A stretch of DNA of 19,739 nt from NCBI GenBank assembly GCA_900551925.1, contig URXR01000020.1:1-19739 (forward strand). The letters run 5' to 3'. The DNA is from an uncultured Mycoplasmatota bacterium (GTDB lineage: Bacteria > Bacillota_I > Bacilli_A > RF39 > UBA660). A program made the translations under genes and the position numbers. Positions 15,265-19,739 of the stretch are shown here, piece by piece; position 1 is the stretch's first letter; the number at the start of each line of letters is the position of its first letter. The notes under the pieces were generated by a model. The model was not told the DNA's origin, did no database searches, and saw nothing but the letters and a program-made list of their open reading frames with translations.

Positions 15265-16303
15265 AATATTTTCTTTTTCTTTGTCCACTTCTAGCAATAT
15301 TTTCACAAAGATCTTCATATGGTATACCAAAAGCTTCTGCTTCCTGAGGCATTAAACTAGTCGGAGTCATTCCAGGAAGAGTATTTGCTTCCAAGCAATA
15401 TGCTCTATTATCCTTATCTAAAATAAAATCTATTCTAGAATAATATCCTAATCTCAAAGCCTTATGAACTTTTAACGCAGCTATTTGCATCATATCTCGC
15501 GTCTTGTCATCAACTTCTGCTGGACATATCTCTTCCGTATAACCTTTTTGATATTTGTTTTCATAATCATAAAATCCTTTTTTAGGCTTTATTTCAATAA
15601 TTGGAAGAGCTTTCCCATCTAAAACTCCAATTGAAAATTCTCTACCTTCAATCTTATCTTCAATTACCACATAATCTTCCCACTGTTTAGCAAGCTCTAA
15701 AGCTTTTTCCAAATCTTCTTTTTTCTCTACTATTGATACTCCCACACTAGAACCACAACTACAAGGTTTAACAACACAAGGAAGCTTGATACTATCAATA
15801 TCTATTTTATCATCTTTTAAAGATATAAATTCCCAATCTGCTGTTAAAATATCATTGCATTTCATTACTTTCTTCGATAAATCTTTATCCATTGCTATTA
15901 AACTTCCATCATATCCTGTTCCAGTATAATTAACACCATAAGTATCAAAAATAGCTTGTAATTTACCATTTTCACCAATCGAACCATGAAGAGCCATAAA
16001 AACAACATCTGCTTTCATACATATATCTAAAACTCCATCTCCAATTAGTTTATCACCATTACCAGATTCTTCTTTCAATTTTTCTAAATCTGGACAATTA
16101 GAAGCAACACTATGTTTATACATAAAACCTTTTTTATTATTTTGATAAAAAGGTTCAAATTCCTTGCTTTTTTTACCCAAATATAAATCAAGTAGCATCA
16201 CGTCATGACCTTTTTCTAATAAAGCATTAGCAACAAGTGCTCCTGATGTAAGTGATACATCTCTTTCTGGACTAAGTCCTCCAGCTAAAACTACTATTTT
16301 CAT
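15263..16303 (-). CDS. ddl: D-alanine--D-alanine ligase
   Basis: An ATP-grasp enzyme that makes the D-Ala-D-Ala dipeptide terminus of peptidoglycan precursors in the cytosol; it is the target of D-cycloserine. Of the 346 residues, the N-terminal 'LAGGLSPERDVSLTSG' (E13, S17), 'ALHGSIGENG', 'GTGYDGSLIAMDK', the ATP loop 'CGSSVGVS' (S185/S186), the substrate loop with 'GFYDYENKY', and 'RIDF' plus 'LEANTLPGMT' (D292, E305, N307) are all in place and in order. The substrate-loop tyrosine suggests a D-Ala-D-Ala rather than D-Ala-D-Lac ligase. The start is set by AAGGAGG five bases before the ATG. It has its own promoter and terminator and no wall-synthesis neighbour such as murF. Confidence 0.95.
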   Translation of the reverse strand: MKIVVLAGGLSPERDVSLTSGALVANALLEKGHDVMLLDLYLGKKSKEFEPFYQNNKKGFMYKHSVASNCPDLEKLKEESGNGDKLIGDGVLDICMKADVVFMALHGSIGENGKLQAIFDTYGVNYTGTGYDGSLIAMDKDLSKKVMKCNDILTADWEFISLKDDKIDIDSIKLPCVVKPCSCGSSVGVSIVEKKEDLEKALELAKQWEDYVVIEDKIEGREFSIGVLDGKALPIIEIKPKKGFYDYENKYQKGYTEEICPAEVDDKTRDMMQIAALKVHKALRLGYYSRIDFILDKDNRAYCLEANTLPGMTPTSLMPQEAEAFGIPYEDLCENIARSGQRKRKY

Positions 16304-16322
16304 AAAAACCTCCTTAAAATTA

Positions 16323-16351
16323 AGTATACCATATTATATTTCAAAAAACAA
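16323..16351 (-). promoter_or_regulatory. Promoter of ddl
   Basis: On the minus strand: -35 TTGTTT (16351-16346), a 17-base spacer and extended -10 TGGTATACT ending at 16323. The -35 abuts the T-tract of the upstream terminator, so ddl is insulated from transcription coming from the spore gene and the IS. Confidence 0.6.
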
Positions 16352-16381
16352 AAAGGTACTTAAAAACCAAAGTACCTTTTT
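16350..16381. terminator. Strong bidirectional terminator, probably the original one of the spore protein gene
   Basis: Perfect 12-bp stem AAAAAGGTACTT (16350-16361) with AAGTACCTTTTT (16370-16381) and an 8-base loop. On the minus strand it is followed by TTTTTGTTTTTT-like sequence. If the IS and one direct repeat copy are removed, the stem comes to lie about 30 bases after the stop codon of the spore protein gene. Confidence 0.85.
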
Positions 16382-16388
16382 ATTAACT
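16375..16388 (+). repeat. Left copy of the 14-bp target duplication
   Basis: CCTTTTTATTAACT is identical to 17982-17995 and directly abuts the left end of the IS30 element. It begins inside the 3' arm of the terminator stem and covers its T-tract. Confidence 0.75.
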
Positions 16389-16402
16389 GTTGATTTTTTT
16401 TG

Positions 16403-16423
16403 AAAGTGCACAATTAATGTGCA
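16403..16423 (+). repeat. Left terminal inverted repeat of the IS
   Basis: It begins AAAGTGCACAATTAA and continues TGTGCA. It is the inverse of 17947-17966 apart from one extra base, and it is itself an interrupted palindrome (TGCAC, 7 bases, GTGCA). Confidence 0.85.
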
Positions 16424-16441
16424 GTTAGTTTTAAAAACATA

Positions 16442-16447
16442 TATAAT
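16442..16447 (+). promoter_or_regulatory. Possible -10 of the transposase promoter
   Basis: TATAAT at 16442-16447. The -35 position falls at the inner edge of the left inverted repeat and has no good consensus match, so transposase binding to the repeat could repress the gene (inference). Confidence 0.35.
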
Positions 16448-16457
16448 ATTTTCTTAA

Positions 16458-16469
16458 GCAATTTGTTTG
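16458..16469 (+). repeat. Inner inverted repeat, left copy
   Basis: GCAATTTGTTTG here and its exact inverse CAAACAAATTGC at 17737-17748 bracket the transposase gene inside the element. Confidence 0.7.
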
Positions 16470-16490
16470 GCATTAAAGGAGGTATTGAAC

Positions 16491-17696
16491 ATGACAAACT
16501 ATTGTCATCTATCTTATGAAGATAGAAAAAATATAGAAGACGGATTAAATGAAAATAAATCCATCAATCAAATCGCTAAAGAATTAAATAGAAATCATTC
16601 TACAATTTTGAGAGAAATAGACAGAAATAAAAAATATTCTGAACCATCAAGTTGGAATAACTATAAATTAAATCATCCTGATTTAGATTTATCTTGTGAG
16701 AGACTAAAGCATTCTCCTTATGTTTGTAATGGTTGTAAATCTAGAAGTGGTTGTAGAAAAATCAGATGGACTTATTATGCTAGAGAAGCTCAAAAAGATT
16801 ATGAAGAATTAATCAAATCTTGTAGACAAGGTATTAATCTTAATGCAGAAGAAATTTATAATATTAATGAGATAATTACTCCTCTTATTAAAAAAGGTCA
16901 AACTACTAATCATTTATATATTAATCATCCTGATATTTTGGATTTTAGTAAAAGTACTTTTTATCGATATATTAATAATGGTGTTTTTGAATTTGGCCCT
17001 TTGGATTTTCCTAGAATTGTTAAATATAAAAAAAGAAAAAATTCAAATAAAAGAAGGTCAAGAAAAGAACGTGAAATATTAGTAAATAGAAAATATACTG
17101 ATTTTATTGAATTTACTACTAATAATCCTGATTTAAATATAGTTGAAATGGACACAGTTGAAGGACTACAAAAAGAAGGAGATTGTTTTCTTACATTGTT
17201 TTGGAGAAAATCTAAATTTATGTTAATTTTTAAGTTAGAATCTCAAACTACTGATGAAGTTACAAGAATATTTGAGATATTACAAACGCTTATTCCTTTA
17301 GATATTTATAAATATTTATTTCAAGTTATTCTTACAGATAATGGTCATGAATTCTTTGATGTTAATAATATCGAATGTATTCATTCAACTGGAGAATATG
17401 TTACTCATCTATTCTTTTGTGATCCCCATGCTTCTAGACAAAAAGGTATGCTTGAAAAAAATCATGAATTTATTAGATATGTTTTACCTAAAGGTTCTTC
17501 CTTCAAAAATATTACACAAGAAGATTGTGATTTAATTATGAATAATATTAATTCATTATGTAGAGATTCGTTAAATGGGAAATCACCTTATGAAGCAATG
17601 TTATTCTTGTGTGATGAATATATATTAAAAATATTAAATTGTTATTACATTGAACCCGATAACGTTAATTTATCGGAGAATTTATTAAAATATTAA
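16491..17696 (+). CDS. IS30-family DDE transposase
   Basis: It catalyses cut-out and insertion of the element. Of the 401 residues, the N-terminal helix-turn-helix (about 7-46, 'INQIAKELNRNHSTILREI') binds the inverted repeats. Cysteines C69, C79, C82 and C88 form a possible zinc knuckle typical of this branch. The catalytic triad is D221 (VEMDTVEG), D283 (LTDNGHEF) and E322 (QKGMLEKNHEFIR). I start at the ATG at 16491, with AGGAGG (16477-16482) 8 bases upstream. In-frame TTG codons at 16467 and 16485 lie in or before the ribosome site. No frameshift or internal stop is seen, so it is probably functional. Base composition is like the surrounding genome, giving no sign of a distant source. Confidence 0.95.
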   Translation: MTNYCHLSYEDRKNIEDGLNENKSINQIAKELNRNHSTILREIDRNKKYSEPSSWNNYKLNHPDLDLSCERLKHSPYVCNGCKSRSGCRKIRWTYYAREAQKDYEELIKSCRQGINLNAEEIYNINEIITPLIKKGQTTNHLYINHPDILDFSKSTFYRYINNGVFEFGPLDFPRIVKYKKRKNSNKRRSRKEREILVNRKYTDFIEFTTNNPDLNIVEMDTVEGLQKEGDCFLTLFWRKSKFMLIFKLESQTTDEVTRIFEILQTLIPLDIYKYLFQVILTDNGHEFFDVNNIECIHSTGEYVTHLFFCDPHASRQKGMLEKNHEFIRYVLPKGSSFKNITQEDCDLIMNNINSLCRDSLNGKSPYEAMLFLCDEYILKILNCYYIEPDNVNLSENLLKY

Positions 17697-17699
17697 AAA

Positions 17700-17730
17700 A
17701 AATAATTATAGGAACCAACTATAATTATTT
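17700..17730. terminator. Terminator behind the transposase, active in both directions
   Basis: A 12-bp stem, AAATAATTATAG (17700-17711) with CTATAATTATTT (17719-17730), and a 7-base loop. The plus side is followed by TTT then C. The minus side runs into a longer T-tract (17699-17695), so it may stop spore-gene transcripts before they run through the transposase gene. Confidence 0.7.
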
Positions 17731-17736
17731 CTTCGA

Positions 17737-17748
17737 CAAACAAATTGC
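17737..17748 (-). repeat. Inner inverted repeat, right copy
   Basis: CAAACAAATTGC, exact inverse of 16458-16469. About 200 bases of non-coding IS sequence separate it from the right terminal repeat, including TGTGCA followed by CTTAGTTTAAA (near 17783), which resembles the inner part of the left end. Confidence 0.7.
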
Positions 17749-17896
17749 CATAAATTAATCATTGACTATAATGTAGACGTTGTGCACTTAGTTTAAAAAA
17801 AGTACAATTTCTACACTTTTTGACGTGGAACAAAATCCTTTGTCGATATATAATATATCACATTTTTCAATTTTTGTTTACTTTTTCTTCTCTAAA

Positions 17897-17943
17897 CGAC
17901 TAGAAAATGTGCATTTTCTTATGAAAATACACATTTTAAGTCG
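17897..17943. other. Long imperfect hairpin in the right end of the IS
   Basis: Positions 17897-17918 fold on 17923-17943 with a 4-base TTAT loop; only one C-A mismatch and a small bulge break the stem. It lies in the 17697-17946 gene-free stretch, four bases before the right terminal repeat. No open frame uses it and no T-run follows in either direction, so it does not look like a terminator. A small RNA or a transposition-related structure is possible. Confidence 0.55.
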
Positions 17944-17946
17944 TAA

Positions 17947-17966
17947 TGCACTTAATTGTGCACTTT
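17947..17966 (-). repeat. Right terminal inverted repeat of the IS
   Basis: TGCAC followed by TTAATTGTGCACTTT: the inverse of the left repeat with one base fewer between the palindromic arms. Confidence 0.85.
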
Positions 17967-17981
17967 ACTTAGAATTTAACG

Positions 17982-17995
17982 CCTTTTTATTAACT
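17982..17995 (+). repeat. Right copy of the 14-bp target duplication
   Basis: CCTTTTTATTAACT, identical to 16375-16388. It lies 16 bases beyond the stop codon of the spore protein gene. Confidence 0.75.
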
Positions 17996-18011
17996 AATAA
18001 TTTATTTAAAA

Positions 18012-18224
18012 CTATTTGTTGTTAGAATAACCACTTAATTGGCTCATTCCTCTTTCAACTAAACGTTTTGTAATTTCTCCACCAACTGATCCATTAGCTC
18101 TTGAAGTAGCATCTGGTCCTAAATTAACACCAAATTCTCTAGCTATTTCATATTTCATGCTATCAATAGCTTGTTTAGCTCCAGGAACAACTAGTTTACT
18201 CTTACTTCCATTTCCTTGATTCAT
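18012..18224 (-). CDS. Alpha/beta-type small acid-soluble spore protein (SASP)
   Basis: These proteins coat spore DNA, switching it to an A-like form that resists UV and chemicals, and are degraded at germination. The 70-residue product has the family core LVVPGAKQAIDSMKYEIAREFGV, then LGPDATSRANGSVGGEITKRLV. The EIAREFGV segment is the usual cleavage site of the germination protease GPR. I start at the ATG at 18224 (MNQGNGSKSKL): a GTG at 18233 is in frame but overlaps the ribosome site AGGAGG (18238-18233), 8 bases before the ATG. A sigma-G-type promoter lies just upstream. Which ssp paralogue it is cannot be told. An IS30 element now separates it from its probable terminator. Confidence 0.95.
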   Translation of the reverse strand: MNQGNGSKSKLVVPGAKQAIDSMKYEIAREFGVNLGPDATSRANGSVGGEITKRLVERGMSQLSGYSNNK

Positions 18225-18247
18225 TATTTTCACCTCCTATACATTTA

Positions 18248-18277
18248 TAGAATGTGAAAATTTTGTCATTTCATACA
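18248..18277 (-). promoter_or_regulatory. Sigma-G (forespore) promoter of the SASP gene
   Basis: On the minus strand: -35 TGTATG (18277-18272), a 17-base spacer and -10 CATTCTA (18254-18248), against the sigma-G forms TGAATA and CATACTA. Transcription would start near 18241, just before the ribosome site. Forespore-only expression is expected for this gene class. Confidence 0.75.
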
Positions 18278-18317
18278 TCATTTTAGATGGTAATTTATAC
18301 CTGTATAATTTTTTAAT

Positions 18318-18851
18318 TTATTTTTTATTTATATAATAATAAACATGTACATCTTCTCTAAAACCTTGAACTTTAGCATAAAGTTTTAAACATCCAGCAT
18401 AACTCATTCCTGCTTTTTGCATAACTTTTCCACTAACAGGATTTTCTTTTACATACATAGCATATAAATACTCTATTTCACTACTTACATATTCTAAAAC
18501 TTTAGTTAATGCCTCTGTAGCATAACCATTTCCCCACCATTTCCTACCATAACAATAACCAATTTCTGCTTTACTTTCTCCGATACTAACATTTATTAAA
18601 TCAATCATACCAATCGGAGTATTATCATCTTTTAAAGTTACTATCCATCTAAATGTATAATCCTTTTCATAATCACAAAGCCATTTATTAACAAGTTTCT
18701 TAGTATCTTCATAGTTTTTATGAGCATTCCACGTTAAATACTTAGCAACTTCACTATCACTTGCTATAGTTTCAAAAATCGCTTTATAATCATCTTTTTT
18801 TATTTTTCTTAAAACTAATCTTTCTGTCTCCAATACTATAGTCTTTTTCAT
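18318..18851 (-). CDS. GNAT-family N-acetyltransferase (RimJ/RimL-like)
   Basis: The 177 residues have the N-terminal 'LETERLVLRKIKKDDY', the acetyl-CoA-binding loop 'RKWWGNGYATEA' (about 103-114), then 'VKENPVSGKVMQKAGMSYAG', which is the RimJ/RimL type (PF13302). These use acetyl-CoA to modify protein N-termini or small molecules; the substrate here is unknown. The ATG overlaps the thiI TGA stop (ATGA), so it is translated with thiI. No promoter of its own and no clear terminator before the SASP promoter are seen; a small palindrome (TTATAC, CT, GTATAA at 18295-18308) follows it. Confidence 0.9.
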   Translation of the reverse strand: MKKTIVLETERLVLRKIKKDDYKAIFETIASDSEVAKYLTWNAHKNYEDTKKLVNKWLCDYEKDYTFRWIVTLKDDNTPIGMIDLINVSIGESKAEIGYCYGRKWWGNGYATEALTKVLEYVSSEIEYLYAMYVKENPVSGKVMQKAGMSYAGCLKLYAKVQGFREDVHVYYYINKK

Positions 18852-19739
18852 AAAACATCCCCAAATTCTTCTTTTTCATCTATTTTTATCACCATAGTAT
18901 TATTAATAGCATCAAGTATTAACTTATCATAATCTATCTTTTCTTCTAAAAGTTCACATTTATAAGATTTCGGATTAATAACTGGATGTTTAGGAACAAA
19001 AATTGTACAACAATCTTCATAAGGTAAAATACTAATATCATAAGTATTAATTTTTTTAGCTAAATTAATAATTTCTAATTTATCAAAACATGCCACAGGT
19101 CTAACCACTGGAATTTTAACAACTTCGTTAATAACATTCATACTATTAAGCGTTTGACTAGCAACTTGTCCAATAGATTCACCATTTAAAAGCACAAGCA
19201 AATCTTTTTCTCTAGCTATTTTTTCACTAATTCTATACATCATCCTTCTAAGAATTGTTATCATATAAGTTGTATCTAACTTTTCATATATTTCTTCCTG
19301 AAGCTTAGTAATTGGCACAACATACAAATTAAAACTACTAGAATATTTTAAAAGTTCTTTTGCTAAAGAAATAACCTTTTCTCTAGCAGCTAAACTAGTA
19401 TGAGGAAGAGCTTCAAAATAAATAGCATCTATCTTTATTCCTCTTTTTAAAGCTAAATACCCTGCAACTGGAGAATCAATTCCTCCCGAAAGCATTAAAA
19501 GTCCTTTTCCAAGTGCTCCAACTGGATAACCTCCTAAACCTTTTATTTCATCGAAATAAAAATACGTATCATCTTTATTTATTTCAATATTAATAAAAAT
19601 ATCAGGATTATGTACATCAACTTTAATTTCTTCAAAATTTTTAAAAATTTCCGTTGCCACAACTCTATTAAAATCCATACTAGAAATAGGAAATGACTTA
19701 TCACGCCTTTTCGCTACTACTTTAAAAGTTTTAAAATTA
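18848..19739 (-). CDS. thiI: ThiI, tRNA 4-thiouridine synthase (5' end outside window)
   Basis: ThiI adenylates U8 of tRNA and inserts sulfur to give 4-thiouridine, a near-UV sensor; in some bacteria it also feeds thiazole synthesis. The visible part holds the end of the THUMP region ('FKVVAKRRDKSFPISSMDFN'), the PP-loop LMLSGGIDSPVAGYLALKRG, 'LVLLNGESIGQVASQTL', and 'YEDCCTIFVPKHP' with the family cysteine. The frame is open to the window edge, and similarity continues upstream of the first internal Met (19678), so that Met is not the start. There is no C-terminal rhodanese domain, as in Bacillus-type ThiI, so sulfur would come from a dedicated cysteine desulfurase, often encoded just upstream. 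Confidence 0.95.
   Translation of the reverse strand, partial: NFKTFKVVAKRRDKSFPISSMDFNRVVATEIFKNFEEIKVDVHNPDIFINIEINKDDTYFYFDEIKGLGGYPVGALGKGLLMLSGGIDSPVAGYLALKRGIKIDAIYFEALPHTSLAAREKVISLAKELLKYSSSFNLYVVPITKLQEEIYEKLDTTYMITILRRMMYRISEKIAREKDLLVLLNGESIGQVASQTLNSMNVINEVVKIPVVRPVACFDKLEIINLAKKINTYDISILPYEDCCTIFVPKHPVINPKSYKCELLEEKIDYDKLILDAINNTMVIKIDEKEEFGDVL

Larger units (their letters stand above)
16389..17981 (+). mobile_element. Complete IS30-family insertion sequence (about 1.6 kb)
   Basis: The element holds one intact IS30-type transposase gene. The strongest part of the terminal inverted repeats is AAAGTGCACAATTAA (16403-16417), perfectly inverted at 17952-17966; beyond it 14 bases (left) and 15 bases (right) up to the direct repeats are only loosely inverted. 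I set the ends by the exact 14-bp direct repeats CCTTTTTATTAACT on both sides, since an accidental match placed that symmetrically is unlikely. The usual IS30-family duplication is a few bases, so the 14-bp length is unusual. Transposase, repeats and duplication all look undamaged, which suggests a recent insertion. Confidence 0.85.

Noticed and set aside
16961..17535. Two short frames within the transposase gene (minus 16961-17155, plus 17341-17535)
   Set aside because: Both lie over the catalytic domain of the intact IS30 transposase in other frames.
17825..18025. 66-codon plus-strand frame spanning the IS right end
   Set aside because: It crosses the long hairpin, the terminal repeat and the target duplication and ends over the SASP stop; low-complexity protein, no ribosome site.
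18295..18308. Small palindrome TTATAC-CT-GTATAA after the GNAT gene as a terminator
   Set aside because: The T-run is on the plus side only, so it cannot end the minus-strand thiI-GNAT transcript, and the stem is short.
1..19739. CRISPR array, tRNA or rRNA genes, phage or defence island
   Set aside because: No regularly spaced repeats, no cloverleaf or rRNA-like GC-rich stretch, and no nuclease-toxin or phage gene cluster was seen on either strand.

Overview
The window is very AT-rich and carries features of a low-GC Gram-positive (Bacillota) chromosome. These are an alpha/beta small acid-soluble spore protein behind a near-consensus sigma-G promoter, an addB-addA operon, an LCP cell-wall enzyme with a PASTA-like repeat, an RNase J family protein, a phosphoketolase, strong AGGAGG ribosome sites and extended -10 promoters. 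TGA is used as a stop (ends of the CDF and thiI genes) and Trp codons are TGG where I checked, so the standard bacterial code applies and this is not a TGA=Trp mollicute. A spore-forming or recently spore-forming member of the Bacilli/Erysipelotrichia side of the phylum, possibly an uncultured gut lineage, is my inference; the sequence does not name a species.

Layout. Positions 1-313 hold the first codons of an unidentified minus-strand gene, two oppositely oriented terminator-like hairpins and the promoter of a plus-strand LCP gene (314-2335). LCP converges on an RNase J-like gene (2374-4020) through a shared bidirectional terminator. Upstream of RNase J on the minus strand lie a translationally coupled pair, a CDF cation transporter (4787-5647) and an AlkD-like DNA repair protein (4101-4790), and then a PF00882-type zinc hydrolase (5702-6376). 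The hydrolase is divergent from an orphan LytTR regulator (6543-7244), and an exact tandem 11-bp repeat lies between their promoters. The regulator overlaps tail to tail with a phosphoketolase gene (7241-9547). The recombination nuclease/helicase operon addB-addA (15182 to 9734) and a D-Ala-D-Ala ligase gene (15263-16303) follow. An intact IS30-family insertion sequence (about 16389-17981) is bounded by a 14-bp direct repeat. On its far side lie the spore protein gene (18012-18224), a GNAT acetyltransferase and the C-terminal part of thiI, which runs off the right edge.

The window is mostly housekeeping: wall synthesis (LCP, Ddl), RNA processing, DNA repair (AddAB, AlkD), tRNA thiolation (ThiI) and carbon flow (phosphoketolase). 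I see no multi-gene defence or biosynthetic system that I would call new. The points most worth a second look are: (1) an RNase J homologue that has lost several catalytic metal ligands; (2) a LytTR regulator whose receiver domain lacks the phospho-acceptor, next to a tandem operator-like repeat; (3) an IS30 element that landed in the U-tract of the spore gene's terminator, made an unusually long 14-bp duplication, and appears to supply a substitute terminator; (4) a CDF transporter whose transport-site histidines are Arg and Gln.
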